This document shows, piece by piece, positions 44,766-55,465 of a stretch of DNA of 64,000 nt; position 1 is the first letter of the stretch, and the number at the start of each line of letters is the position of its first letter. The stretch is from the NCBI GenBank assembly GCA_958510875.1, contig OY294069.1, positions 157,975,111-158,039,110 of the forward strand. The letters are read 5' to 3'. The position numbers were made by a program, and so were the translations under genes. The notes beneath the pieces were generated by a model. It had not been told where the DNA came from. It did no database searches and was given only the letters and a program-made list of their open reading frames with translations. This DNA is from Endomychus coccineus. Lineage: Eukaryota; Arthropoda; Insecta; Coleoptera; Endomychidae.

Positions 44766-45420
44766 GATATTCTCTGTTAGAAAATTTTTTGATGTTGCTA
44801 TGCAATCGAAACATGTCCAGTTAATACATCAAAATGTTAAGGGAAACCTTGAACCTCATTTTCAATTACCTTATGTCATACTAGTTCATTATTGTGTTTT
44901 TACTGCTTAGTTACCAACTAAATAATAGTGTTCTTTATGCCCGTGCGGGCAGTAAGTGAACTTAAGAGCCCACGCTGCTATTCAGATAATTTTTACCTAA
45001 CTTATTAATTTAATCATTTAAATTACAGAATATGGAATTGAATTATTATGCGAGCATCTACTCAACATTATTTATTAAAATTCACATTGAACAGACAATT
45101 CTGGTAGAATCAGGTTATAGTTACTTAGTTAGTTGCCTGCAGCAAACGTTGATTCATGTTTAATTATCCGGTTATCAGTATTCTTCAAGGAAGGGCCGAA
45201 TTTTTGGTACCAAGTTTTGTGTTGCTTTTATACAATTTCGTCAGGAATCTTAGAACTTTCCTGTATTTTAAGTTTTTAAGTTTGTCAGCAGCAAAATTTG
45301 TTTACGCCAACTAGTACAGCATTTATATAGCAACGATAGTTCCTGCTATTATAAAATGAACATTTTGCTGAAATTGAATTTAATTTTAGAATTTTCTCCC
45401 AATATTTATTTTGTTGATGC
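44766..45420. other. No gene seen
   Basis: AT-rich sequence without recognised features. Confidence 0.5.
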
Positions 45421-45421
45421 A

Positions 45422-45545
45422 ATAAAATACTATTAAAAAGGACCTTTCAGCTACCAAGTAGCCATCATCAGAGTAAACTGTAGCTGTAAGGTCCTTAGTA
45501 CTTTAATAGTATTTTGAGTGTATTTAAATCCAGGAAATTTAAGCG
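45422..45545. mobile_element. Inverted pair of PLE-B terminal sequences
   Basis: Second instance of two PLE-B ends facing outward. Left arm ATAAAATACTATTAAAAAGG (45422-45441) is on the minus-strand copy, which has the full hammerhead core. The right arm AAGGTCCTTAGTACTTTAAT (45488-45507), on the plus-strand copy, starts at stem III of the ribozyme. The junction layout is the same as at 481-700. Confidence 0.7.
45442..45478 (-). ncRNA. Hammerhead-like core, PLE-B
   Basis: On the minus strand: TACT, intact CTGATGA, stem II GGCTAC-TTG-GTAGCT, then GAAA. Stem III is shortened (GGTCC then TTTTTAATAG). Stem I could pair TACT with AGTA. The core is intact but stem III is defective in this copy. Confidence 0.55.
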
Positions 45546-46370
45546 AATTGGGTTGAATTGACATGGTATAAATTGTGAGCTTAAAGTAAGTTGGGATTAT
45601 TGTCATAAAGTGGTACAAAACATGGGAAAGGGTTGGAATTTTTATATTGAAAACCTCTTCACTCTGATGTGGGTAAGTTGGAATATGGCGATTTTAACCA
45701 AATGAAGACATCCTAAAATATTATATATTTATAATCACAAGATATCTAGATGAAACAAGTATCTTTGCCAATTTTTACATTAAAAAGATAGAAGGCACTG
45801 TTTGTTGTTGATCAACAGAAAAACAAGTCAATTAAAATCAATTATAGTGAGTTACAGTCATTTATAACAAACACGTCTTGAAATAATTGAAGCCATAAAA
45901 TGTTTCTCAACGTTTTGACAACATGAATAGCTGTAATTTATCAATTGCTGATTTTTTTAACATTTAACATAATGATGCCCATCCAAAAAAATTCAAGCAT
46001 ATAAGACAATTGTTCAACTTGTATACCTCAAAATAAATTGTGATGTACTTACAAATAAACTGGGAGGAGGACAGTACGATGCGCATATTCACAAAGGGTT
46101 AAAACAGAGTGAGTGAGTCGAAAAGAGGAAAGACTTCGTTAGATATTCTTAGTCCGTCTTTCGAATAGGCTGATCAAAAGCGCGAGCCGCAGTCTTTGTT
46201 CACCAAACCAAGGATGCATAAGTAATCATGAGTTTCATCACAATGTTGTATGTCCAATACGACGTTTAAGGACTAAGCTTTTCTTATGCGCGTTTCGCCA
46301 TTATCCCCTATAGTAAAAGGCGTGAACGTTTTGTGTGGTGAATATAGTTTACTGACGTGTGTTAATTAAT
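45546..46370. other. No gene seen; short shared repeat at 46105-46162
   Basis: GTGAGTGAGTCGAAAAGAGG and following CTTCGTT...CCGTCTT match 18915-18985. Nothing else is recognised. Confidence 0.45.
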
Positions 46371-47075
46371 TACTGATGCCGAATATTGCTGTGATCTTGG
46401 TTGCAAGGGAAATTGCAACAATGGGCCAAAAGTTCAAATGTTCAATTTTCCTAAAGGTAACTAATTAATGGATATCGGATGTCCCTGTGAAAGATTACAT
46501 CGTAAAAACAATAACAGAACAAAATTGTCGTAGTGGTACCGTATTAGATGTGAATTTTGTCAAATATTTGAAATTAGAACAAATTGAATATAAAATATTC
46601 TGTATGTGACAATAATGAAATCAAAGCCATGAACGGATTTTCTAAACATAGCAAGTTAAGTATCGTGTATCCTCATACAGTTGATAATCCAATACCACTA
46701 TTTCATCTATGTATTTGATTCAGTTCACATTCTCAAATCTATAAGGCTGACTTCAAAACCCAGTCAAATTATGCAGTATCCCAATTTTGACTTCGGAGAC
46801 GAGGGCATTGCCTCATTTTATGCTTTAAAAAAATGCATGAACTAGAACATGATAAATAGTTAAAATTTTGATATCCACTCTGTCCTACAACTTAGGAACC
46901 GCAAAATGTTAACGTACCCTTGAAAAATTCAAAGAATATAGTACAGTATATAAACATTATATTAACTTGGTGGGAAATAATGAATGTAAAAACTCCCCTC
47001 AAAAGGCAACGATTAGGGGACATTTTCCAGGAACCTATCGTCAAAGGTAACTGATAAGATAATTCCAAAGTCAAG
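46371..47075 (+). pseudogene. THAP/P-element-like transposon relic
   Basis: Plus strand. The N-terminal part reads EYCCDLGCKGNCNNGPKVQM then FNFPKG (46380-46460), a THAP zinc finger start with C..C spacing and the F.FP motif. After damage, the region homologous to 30906-31560 follows (46600-47060), with IVYPHTVDN, MQYPNFDFGDEGIASFYALK, and a W-rich ILTWWEIMN part. THAP fingers fused to this domain occur in P elements and THAP9. The internal central part is shortened and frames shift repeatedly, so it is not functional. It adds the N-terminus lacking in the copy at 31 kb. Confidence 0.72.
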
Positions 47076-47149
47076 TTTTTAGGAAGTTCACTAAATTGGT
47101 TAGATACGTGGAAGTTTAGTTCGGCTCAGAATAATTCAACAACACCGAC

Positions 47150-47545
47150 ACATAATGCATGGTCACACATATTTTTGGAAAAAACTGCCCCGTATGTCGC
47201 AGTCTATGCGACTAATGGGAGATGTCCAGCAGCAACAAGTGAATACAGAATCTTGTTGTATTCCAGATCGGACACTCCCCATGAAACAAACATCTGCACG
47301 ATGGGTCTGGTAGATCAGCCTACATGCAGGAGTTGTGGGGTAGAAGAAGAGACAGCCATGGATGTGCATGACGACAGTTGGTCGTCGGACATACCTTGAG
47401 GACGATAAAACTACAACCGAGGAAATCAGAAGTATTCCCTACATCAGGTTACTGAATTTAATAGAATATATCGGACTGATAAGGAGATAGCAATATGTGA
47501 GGGCCCAATAGGACACTAATGACCGCAGAGCAATGGGGCTCCTTC
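47150..47545 (+). pseudogene. LINE C-terminal zinc-knuckle fragment
   Basis: Plus strand ORF 47175-47399: EKTAPYVAVYATNGRCPAAT, then QPTCRSCGVEEETAMDVHDD. The CxxC...H...(C lost) arrangement is the C-terminal knuckle of RNase H-type LINEs (C..C..EEET..H...C). The final cysteine is missing. It runs into GPQ/GAQ sequence with stops. The minus-strand LINE at 47555-48000 is a separate insertion. Confidence 0.6.
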
Positions 47546-47554
47546 TGGGAAGGA

Positions 47555-48000
47555 GAACCAACCTTGAGGGGGAAGAGTTTTAGTCGGTAAGAATTCGGTA
47601 CACCCGGGGACACGGGCCCCCAATGCGTCCATACAAGATTTCCTCTCTTCCACCCTAAAGAAACATGAGTTCTTATGGTTTGTGACATCACGTTCGAGTT
47701 TTCAGGCCTTGTACTATAGAGGGTATTGGTCTGGCTAGAATTAAAGTTGTCATGGCCTTGTTCTTGACTCACCAGATGTTGGTTCCAAGTAAGCTTAGAG
47801 CCACGAATTACTCCAAGATGTTTAATCTTGGTTATCAGGTTAAGCACCATTTGAACTCTTATCCTAATTTTTTTGTAAAATTTTCCTTGGACTGTGATCA
47901 CTATGACTAGGCTGTGGACAGCCCCTGTATTTATAGATTGAAGTTTATGATAAATCTTATGAAAAACGTCACCAGGTTGAAGTAAGGAGAAATTGATTAA
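47555..48000 (-). pseudogene. LINE RT post-catalytic fragment, R1/LOA-like
   Basis: Inside a 211-codon minus ORF (47458-48093). The readable part is IKHLGVIRGSKLTWNQHLVS, then a frame-shifted AARQTL-like stretch, and TIRTHVSLGWKRGNLVWTH, a worn form of TIRPMLTYGAVVW. These are the segments after the YADD box. The first 60 or so residues of the ORF (hydrophobic, ending in TAVHSLVIVI-like sequence) carry the preceding region in damaged form. The open frame is long but its homology shifts frame, so I treat it as a relic. Confidence 0.65.
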
Positions 48001-48099
48001 GGAATAAGGAATGCTGATATTTTTCGAGTATTCATTATGTGAGAAGTTATTAATCAACACTGTGATTAACTTGATCATATATAGATAAATCATACTGTA

Positions 48100-48398
48100 T
48101 ATATCGTTGTAGTAATCCTGGAGGATAAAATAAATGAGAAGCGTGTGACGCGTCTCGCATGGTTAGCTTGCGCGTAGGTTGACTTGGCTCGCACGTGACC
48201 GCCCAAGTCGCGGATTAGAGTGCTGTGCCAATGACAAACAATAGCACATCATCATAGTAGCCCACCTTGATGGAGGTGGACGTGCCAAAAAAGTAAACTT
48301 GGCACTTCAAGTTCAATGCGACTTATTTCGGAGGAATTAAAATAATCATGACGGTTGAAACTATAATCAGATGTTCATTACCTCCGTCATCAATTGCG
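48100..48398. other. GC-richer stretch, no gene seen
   Basis: 48140-48240 is CpG-rich relative to its surroundings (GACGCGTCTCGC, GCGCGTAGG). No feature is recognised. Confidence 0.4.
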
Positions 48399-48758
48399 CT
48401 AATAGCCAATCTTTAAATGAGAATAACCTTTCGGTAAAATATAATTAGTATTGTGATATTTGGGTATTAGACAACGTGTAGGGAAAAAGTAATAATTAGA
48501 TGGTTGATAATACACCGCTTTACATCTTCCGCGGAATCGTTGCCGCTTGGTGGTACTAGTTCTCCTTCCGCTGCTTCCGCCGCCGAATTTCACATATTGC
48601 GTACTTTGTATGCGACGCTGAACTTGTAAATTTGAATAATAAGTAAGATACTTTTCGCGATCGCTATGGACCCATGATAGACAAAACATTTGCACGAGAA
48701 AGCTTCCGCAAAGAAGACTGGTAGAGAAACTGACTGGATATTTAAGTTGATAACACAC
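48399..48758 (-). CDS. Unidentified 119-residue ORF or first exon
   Basis: A complete minus-strand frame without TE similarity. The N-terminus has a hydrophobic run (FSTSLLCGSFLVQMFCL) that could be a signal peptide. A basic, glycine-containing part follows (GGGSSGRRTSTTKRQRFRGR) and then a tyrosine-rich end. GATGTAAAG just after the RFRGR codons could be a splice donor, so only the first half may be coding. Upstream, GTTCAGTTTAG and CCAGTCAGTTTC (minus strand, 48730-48785) resemble arthropod initiator sites. No homologue comes to mind. It may be a small secreted protein or a chance ORF. Confidence 0.35.
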   Translation of the reverse strand: MCYQLKYPVSFSTSLLCGSFLVQMFCLSWVHSDREKYLTYYSNLQVQRRIQSTQYVKFGGGSSGRRTSTTKRQRFRGRCKAVYYQPSNYYFFPTRCLIPKYHNTNYILPKGYSHLKIGY

Positions 48759-48786
48759 TTACTAAACTGAACGACAGATAACGATC

Positions 48787-49160
48787 TGCTCGAAACGCAG
48801 GGTCACTTTGTCGCCCTAGCAGCCCCAAAAACTACATCAAGCCTGGTGACGGAATGTCGTCATACAGATATTAATCTTAATATTATTACACTTTTACTAA
48901 TTTAACCTTCTTTATTAATTCCAATTCAACTATTACAATATTTTCATAATACACCAGTATCAAATATCTTCCAAAACTTCTTTATCAAATTCCTCCCGTC
49001 AACCAACCAACTAGATCATTCCCCATCCCCTGAACATAGATTATAATTTATTTACAGAATGCCCTACTATATTCAGTGCTACGGATACTTTTCTTCTTCT
49101 TTTTCTTTATGGACCTTCACCTACTCGTCAGTACAGGTTCGACGTCACAATATCTATAGA
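48787..49160. other. No gene seen
   Basis: No recognisable feature. Part may be the promoter of the minus-strand ORF at 48399-48758. Confidence 0.4.
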
Positions 49161-49162
49161 TC

Positions 49163-50070
49163 ATGGACCTTAGTTACTTTATACTTTATGATAACGTAAA
49201 ATTAAATCAATATTCTGTTGTTCCCAAGGAATGTGCCCCAGAAAAAACATCAGTTTCTTGCGGGTTGTTTACCCTTTCCTACAAACTTGGTGTATTGCCT
49301 TCCACCTGTAAGACAGCTAGAGTCCAACCAATTTCAAAACAAGCTAAGAAAACCCTTCCTGATAAATATAGACCCATTGCACTATTATCTGTGATCTCTA
49401 AGGTGATAGAGAAAGTAATCAACAACGAGCTCATCCAATACCTAAAGTGCTTTCGTCAGGAGTTATCAACATAAGATCTGCTTGCTTACGTAACACATGT
49501 ATGGCAGAAATCTATTGAACAATATGGGCAATCTGTAACTGCAGCATTGAATATTTTCAGAGCATTTTATCGAGTCTGGCCACAAGCCCTCTTGAGAAAC
49601 TTACGTCATAAGGTTTGCTGCTTCAACTTTGTCGCTTACTATCGAGTTTTCTTTGACAGATCCCTCCTTGTAGTGGTAGACGGAGTCTTCTAAGATACAA
49701 TGGCTATCAGCTGGTATTCTACAGGAATCTGTTTTGCCACCAAGTTTGCTTCTGCCCCATGTCAACGATCTGTTGGATGTAACCACCTGCTTAGCAAGTG
49801 ATAGTACACTTCATACGGCTTTATCATCCAATGAAGCATGAAGAGACTTATACAATTGAAGAAGATCTGGCAACGATTTCGGAATGTGGATCTAATAATC
49901 TAGTAGTGTTTAATGCAAGCAAAACACAAGCTTACATTTGTTCCAGAAAAGCGGATCCCTAATATAATGGTATCACGTACAAATATTCCTATGATCGGTA
50001 TCATCATCAACAGCACCATCTCATGGGACGACATGACAAAGATTATAATTTGACATACTTCTAAGCAACT
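49163..50070 (+). pseudogene. LINE-A reverse transcriptase fragment
   Basis: Plus strand. The open part (49163-49474) reads CGLFTLSYKLGVLPSTCK, then TARVQPISK, KYRPIALLSVISKVIEKVIN (49366-49426), the best-preserved RT motif 2 of this family here. After frameshifts follow ALNIFRAFYRVW (motif A with the aspartate changed), VVVDGVF, a damaged motif B, a degraded FADDGTLHT box, and SSTAPSHGTT near 50020. It ends without the family 3' tail, so it is truncated at both ends. Confidence 0.8.
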
Positions 50071-50789
50071 GTTTCTAGTCATTTGAAATATATAAGTTAA
50101 GTGTTGTTGTCATCTTCCGGCTATATTCTGTAATACTTCCAGTCAGGCATTGAAAAAGAATAGTATCTTCGGAAACACTGCTCATTGATAATATACGTAG
50201 TTCGTTAGCACGTGAGCGATAATGAACTTGTCAATATTTAGTACCGTTAAAACATCACATGTTTGCTCTGGAATGATTCAAAACGCAGTCACGAGGTTTT
50301 TCAAATTTAATAACGTATATGATATTTTATCTTATCCCATCTTAAGTATTTACTGGTTGAGTGTTTACCAAAGATAAGCATATACCTCCTACCTAAGAAA
50401 ACAAAATATTTAACTACTACAAAAAGACCGTGGGAATTCCACATATTTACCTTTCTTCGTTTAATATTTACTTCCTGTAGAATTCATTATGGTTATACAT
50501 AGGGTATATTTGAATACGCAACTCCACCCTTCTTTCACTTCAGGTTGATAGTAAATGAACAGATGCTTACATTTCAGCAAACATTTTATCAAAATAACTG
50601 TATGACAGCGTTTTGCAAGTTGGGTCTTATATAATAGAGGTACTTACAATATTTCATAAATGTTAACATTTATATACAATCATGGATAGATACAGAATAG
50701 AACGCCTTGTAATCTGTTTACCAAGTAATAAAACACTAGGCTTATTCATTTTCAATAAGTATCAACATATGAATATTTTCGTTGGGTGT
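50071..50789. other. No gene seen
   Basis: AT-rich sequence without recognised features, bordering the TIR element. Confidence 0.5.
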
Positions 50790-51137
50790 GGGTTGTATGA
50801 GGCGCCGTTTGTACCATAATTATTACTTATTAATATTTTACACATCTTAGAATATGTATTCAATTTCACAATATATATTGAATAACATTCTATATATACA
50901 TATATTGATCATGTCTTATATATATGGATTGTAGAATGTAAATATATAGAACTTGTGAGAAATATATATTAAACTTTAGCTTCGTATATTCGTCATAGGA
51001 GGCGCTTGGGCTAATATATTAGTATGACGAATTAATAATCAAATTTGGCAACACCGATGATTTAACGTCATGTACACAATGGTTCCGACAGGGGCACTCA
51101 TAAGTCAAGTTATTCCAACTTATTCCGCTCTGTTGAA

Positions 51138-51146
51138 TATAAATAG
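51138..51146 (+). promoter_or_regulatory. TATA box inside TIR element
   Basis: TATAAATAG is a strong TATA match. ACAGTCAGA (51212-51220) downstream contains an initiator-like TCAG, just before the ATG at 51225. Confidence 0.45.
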
Positions 51147-51224
51147 AAAGCTACCTGTGAGCAAGTATATGTATAATAAAATATTCTCGATTTGTTATCT
51201 CTACTTTGTATACAGTCAGATATC

Positions 51225-51365
51225 ATGGATGATTTCGTAGCTCAAAAGTGCAGAAAGATATTTGAATGTTGTATTTTTTTATTTTATTATTCTAACCTAT
51301 TCTCACTCATTTTGTATAAATACCCTTCGATATATCTACATATTGAAATCGATTTGAACGTTTAG
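51225..51365 (+). CDS. Short ORF downstream of TATA box, unidentified
   Basis: Reads MDDFVAQKCRKIFECC and then a hydrophobic, AT-rich stretch, ending near 51363. The first 16 codons look more protein-like than the rest, so an intron may start soon after. No recognised domain. It is the only candidate for the product of the promoter at 51138. Confidence 0.3.
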   Translation: MDDFVAQKCRKIFECCIFLFYYSNLFSLILYKYPSIYLHIEIDLNV

Positions 51366-51808
51366 AAAAAAATGTTTTAATGTATTTCTGTTTAACTAAA
51401 CTATGTTTCAGGAAGTTTAGTCTAGATTATTAATTTATCAATCAACGTATTAATTATAATATGTATATATGTACAAACAAATTTTACAAAAAGTGCATAT
51501 TTTGAATTTTATGAAAATGGAAAATAAACATTGTTTCAAAGACTGCTTAAAATAAACTTTGTTTACTTTTGTGTCTCGACCTCCATCTCATATCTCTTCT
51601 GATAAATTCGTTACTTTCCTCATTATGTTGTGGTTTAATACTTAAAAACTTCATCTTAAACAGAGTTAGTTCCTAGCTTTTCATATATCCCTATCAAGTG
51701 CACATGTTTACACAAAGTATTCTTCATTGCATATTCAGGACACTAACCCACTAGTAGTGATTAATTCAAAATTTGCATACTCTGCAGTATAGAGTATAGT
51801 GCCCTTCA

Positions 51809-52054
51809 TTATTTATCACATACTTTAAATTTATAGTATATTTTGTGTTGAGGTCTTTTGATGACTACTTTAAATTGTCCATATACTTGAGGGTCATTTT
51901 TCACATCCATATTGCACTTGTATTCATGTGAGCTTTTGATATAATTTAGTTCTGATAGCGCATTTGGCCGTTCAATATCAACATTTCTCTTCCACATTTC
52001 CATGTCTACCAGATCGTCAATTGTGTCTAGTAGCTGCCCAATAGTCACCCTCAC
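51809..52054 (-). CDS. Unidentified 81-residue protein in TIR element
   Basis: A complete minus-strand frame: MRVTIGQLLDTIDDLVDMEM, then KRNVDIERPNALSELNYIKS, then YKCNMDVKNDPQVYGQFKVV and IKRPQHKIYYKFKVCDK. Its composition is charged and ordinary, unlike the low-complexity ORFs around it, so it may be a genuine protein or a captured exon. I recognise no family. It faces the plus-strand promoter at 51138 from the other end of the element. Confidence 0.5.
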   Translation of the reverse strand: MRVTIGQLLDTIDDLVDMEMWKRNVDIERPNALSELNYIKSSHEYKCNMDVKNDPQVYGQFKVVIKRPQHKIYYKFKVCDK

Positions 52055-52430
52055 ATTTCTCTTCAGTTATCTAGTCCTCATTACGTTGTTTAATGTAATG
52101 TTTGTCTTGATTCATCAATGTAACAGTGGGGCCCATCTACAAGAATATTTTCATACTTATTATTGATACCTAGTTACTAGTTGACAACATCTGTTTCACC
52201 TACCTCTTGGAATTATTGCAAAATTACATGAACCTGTAATTTTGCAATGAATATATAGAAAGTTATTCAATATATATTGTGAAACTTAATATATATTCTA
52301 AGATGTTTAAAATATAAATTAGTAATAATTATGGCACAAACGGCGCCTCATAGGGTTGCTTGGAGGAAATCGATCTTTGACTTCATACGAACGCTATAAA
52401 TAAGAAACAATGTCTTTTATCCACTAAAAA

Positions 52431-52735
52431 TCTTGTAAAAGTACTGAGACCTTTCTTTCAGCTACCAAGTAGCCATCATCATAGTGAACTAAATTAGAAA
52501 GTAAAATGTCCTTTATACCGACTTATTTTATTCCTTCTAGTTTGGCCGACATTGTATTTCAAACAATAACGATATATTTTGTTAGCCCCGGATTGGTCGA
52601 AAATTTTACCAAAAGTGTTACCTTAACGGTTTTTCAGCTTGTTTTTACATCTATAAATGGGTTGTATTGCAAATTTTGAAAACAAGCTATGGAATTTATT
52701 AATTACTGAAGGATGATAAGTGATAATTTTGAATT
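52431..52735 (-). mobile_element. PLE-B 3' region with hammerhead relic
   Basis: Minus strand. From 52735 down: GGAATTTATTAATTACTGAAGG shared with other copies, then a broken GIY-YIG region (AATGTCGGCCAAACTAGAAGG near 52540), then the hammerhead relic at 52431-52490 (ATGATGATGGCTACTTGGTAGCTGAAAG on the minus strand; CTGATGA is altered to ATGATGA). Non-functional. Confidence 0.65.
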
Positions 52736-52814
52736 TTATTGAACTATTTGAAGGTAGTGGCCCTAATTTGGATAATCGCTTTCCAATTTCCTTTTTTGTT
52801 CAGGAATTAAGTTA

Positions 52815-53215
52815 TACGAGGGCAAGGTGAAAAGTCAACATAGTCTCCTTGCAACCCGATATACTTCGACCAACGTTTTTCTAATTTTTCGATCCTTCCA
52901 AATAATACGATTTCGGCAATCCTTCAAAATTGGCCTTTTTTGGCTCCGATTCGCCAGGACAAGTCCACTGTTTCTACTGTTCTTTGATCTCTGGTGTGTT
53001 GTGATGAATCAATGTTTCGTCGAGGATTACGAAATGGCCTAAGAAGTTTCTCTTTCACCCTTGAACATCGCCAAACACTCCTTTGAAGTTGTCATACGCT
53101 TGTTGTCAACAGAGAGCAAATGCGGCACCCATTTGGCAGATAGCTTCCTCATAATCAAAAATGTATTCAAAATGTTCCGTACCCATTCGGTTGAGATGCC
53201 CATAGACTTAGCAGT
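52815..53215 (-). pseudogene. Mariner, internally deleted (copy 7)
   Basis: Minus strand. TACGAGGGCAAGGTGAAAAG at 52815 is the 3' terminus. It jumps from the C-terminal end (PLKYRIIWKDRK-like) near 52930 to the central region with the first aspartate (VILDETLIHHNTPEIKEQ, 52960-53025; T changed to L), then DNKRMTTSKECLAMFKGERE and the region upstream. The segments with the second and third aspartates are deleted, and the N-terminus and 5' ITR are missing. Confidence 0.78.
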
Positions 53216-53229
53216 ATGTGTATATGTAC

Positions 53230-53830
53230 TATGTATATGTATATTTACTATGGAGGGTATTGGTCGTGATGAAGACAGATCGGCGGACTTGCCTCATGAA
53301 GCTTTATGCGCTGGCGTTCAGAAGTATCATTGGCGGTTCAGGATAACTACTGCGGTGTATATCGGCATCCTATTGAACGAAGGCACGGCCCCTATGACTG
53401 GAGAGCGATTGAAAGCCTTGAGAATTTAGAAAGATGGATCCATGTACATTCGGGTATAGATCAATACCCAGTTCGAGGATGCTAATCGACAGGGTAGAAA
53501 CTCGTTTCGTTCAGGCCTACCTATAAGGTTCTCGAATAAGCTAAAAGGAAGACTGGAGTGAGGCAAAATGGAAAAGTCTGGTAGATATACAGGCGGATCC
53601 AGAAAGGAGGAGAGGGCAGGAGCCGCGGTGTATGGACTTACTGTTAACCTCAAGCTTATGTTCCTCCTGAACCAGCACGCCACCGTTTCCCAGGGTTAAT
53701 TGAAGGTCATCAAGGAAAGCCCAAAGTCTTAAGATTTACATTAACGCTGGTAGCAGAATGGCATACAGCTTTGAAGGAATTATCAGAAGACAATAGAGTG
53801 TTCATATTTTGGGTCTCAGATCATCATTCA
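53230..53830 (+). pseudogene. LINE RNase H fragment
   Basis: Plus strand, broken by stops. The part KMEKSGRYTGGSRKEERAGA (53569-53628) matches the first RNase H strand (IYTDGSK...GAG), with the catalytic D of TDGS changed to G. VYGLTVNLKLMFLLNQHATV follows, then a LKVIKESPK-like helix, and NRVFIFWV, the W.PGH region. Upstream, 53245-53429 (EGIGRDEDRSADLPHEALCA) may belong to the same LINE's linker. The domain would cleave RNA in RNA-DNA hybrids; this copy is dead. Confidence 0.68.
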
Positions 53831-54575
53831 TAATAGGTGATTGTATTAATGTAATTAAGAAGTAAATTTAAAAATTTAAAATTTAAAATTATTCAGTGGA
53901 CAAGGGTGTTAGTGAATCAAGTTAAATTAATTTTTTATTTGCTTTAAAATGGAATATCGCAAAGGATCGGGCAAGTCAATTTAAATTTTACAGGAAACAT
54001 TTAAATTCATTAATTAATCTCCATATGAAAATCCTAGCCAAGACCAGATTTATAAATCTGTATTATATAGATGTAGATTATCAAATACATAATCTATGAA
54101 TAATTTGAAATTCTTTTGTTAATCTTTACTATTAGACTAATCCTAATTTACATATGTTTACAACATTCCCTCACGGAGCGTCCTGCTGACCATTCTTAAT
54201 TCCCTTTACACGCTTTACGACAATTTTCCAAGTCAACAATCGCAGTAGGTGGTAAAAGCTATAGGAGGGAGATTAGCTCAGTCTTGGCCCTTTCATTTTG
54301 GTCTTGTCTTGTCTACCTGGCTTTGTTAGCTTTATATTGTAGTTATCGGTTTTCCAATCAGACCCCATTGTTAAAATCGTACGTCTGACACGCGTTGTTT
54401 TCGACATAACGGTACTTTGTCACATCCTTATGGTTTTTGGTTCTACCCATTTTTATACAGAATACGGAATTTAGAATCGCACAGCCACTTGTTGATGGGC
54501 AAACATTATTCTCATCTTTAAATGATGGCAGTAATTGAGTAAAATAATGTGAATAACTTTACATTTTCTCTAATA
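53831..54575. other. No gene seen
   Basis: AT-rich, with a run of TTTAAAA words near 53868-53890. No recognised feature. Confidence 0.5.
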
Positions 54576-55465
54576 AACTATAAAGGAGTTCACACTGTGG
54601 ATATATTATGACACTTTTGATAAGAAATAATCACCCTTAACCACTAAAAATACTATTTAAAGTACTGAGGATCTTTCTGCTACCAAATAGACATCAGGGT
54701 AAACTAAATTATAAATTAAAATGTGTCTGTTTAAATACTATTTGGGGATAATAATGTGAACAATGGGTTACCCTCAGCTGGAAATGAATCGGAATTTAAT
54801 AAATTGCTTTTTGTTTATACATTTCCATCCCTTCTAAATTACCTAGATATTTGTCTGTACTATGTTTTAAAAGTGATACATTTTCTTGAGAAATGGTGTG
54901 ACCTGTATAAACGGTGTTTTAGTTTATTCTTACATCTATAAACAGGTTGTATTGCAAATTTAGAAAACAAACTATGGAATTTATTAATTACCGAATAATG
55001 ATAAGTGACACTTTTGAATTTTATTGAAGTATTTGGTAATGGCTCTAATTTGGTTAGTTGGCTGCGTTCCAATTTCCTTTTTTGTTTAGAAATTAAATTA
55101 TTGATCAAAGATTTGTGGTAGGTAACCATTGTCCAACGCAATTTGCTGAAGTTTCTGAAGTTCGTTGTTATGATTTTGGTGGGTCAAAGGGACGTTCAAT
55201 AATTTATGAACTAGACTATTAAACGGAGCCATTTTATATCTAAATGGTGTAGCTGTTTGTTTGAGTAGGTTTTCTATATATGTGGGAATCCAAATGATTA
55301 CCATCTTTAATGATGTTAATATAGAGGAAAGGAAGCTGATTATCTGTTTCTATTTCGACTTGATACCTCTTTAGAATCAAAATTGAGTAAATTTCCGCAG
55401 AGTTTGGTATAGACAATCTTTTCGCAATTATAAGTAAAGATTTTCATCTACGTGGTTTCTTGAAC
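54576..55465 (-). pseudogene. PLE-B: RT C-terminus to 3' end
   Basis: Minus strand. EIETDNQLPFLYINIIKD (about 55345-55400, the late RT palm), WIPTYIENLLKQTATPFRYK then NSLVHKLLNVPL (55098-55304), IALDNGYLP, LISKQKRKLERSQLTKLEPL, TYHYSVINKFHSLF, FAIQPVYRCKNKLK, and then directly the end of the endonuclease (YTGHTISQENVSLLKH in a shifted frame). The GIY-YIG core between is deleted. The hammerhead (54650-54712) and the PLE-B tail (to 54576) follow. This is the longest continuous PLE-B copy here and shows the order RT, endonuclease, ribozyme, terminus. Confidence 0.8.
54650..54712 (-). ncRNA. Hammerhead relic, PLE-B
   Basis: Minus strand: TACC, CTGATG with the next A lost, stem II worn (TCTATTTGGTAGC), AGAAAG, stem III AAAG-loop-CTTT, AATAGTA. 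The broken CTGATGA and stem II suggest loss of activity. Confidence 0.45.

Larger units (their letters stand above)
50796..52352. mobile_element. 1557 bp TIR element with 6 bp target duplication
   Basis: Terminal inverted repeats of about 105 bp begin TATGAGGCGCCGTTTGT at the left and end with the complement at 52352; they are about 88% identical. GGGTTG flanks the element directly on both sides (50790-50795, 52353-52358), a perfect 6 bp target duplication. The interior has a plus-strand TATAAATAG box (51138-51146) followed 79 bases later by an ATG, and an 82-codon minus-strand ORF near the other end. No known transposase is visible. Six-base duplications are seen in Polinton/Maverick and a few rarer groups, but the ends do not show the usual Polinton start. 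Confidence 0.82.

Noticed and set aside
47458..48093. A 211-codon novel gene
   Set aside because: The middle and end match a worn LINE RT on the same strand with frame shifts, so it is a relic with a long chance ORF.
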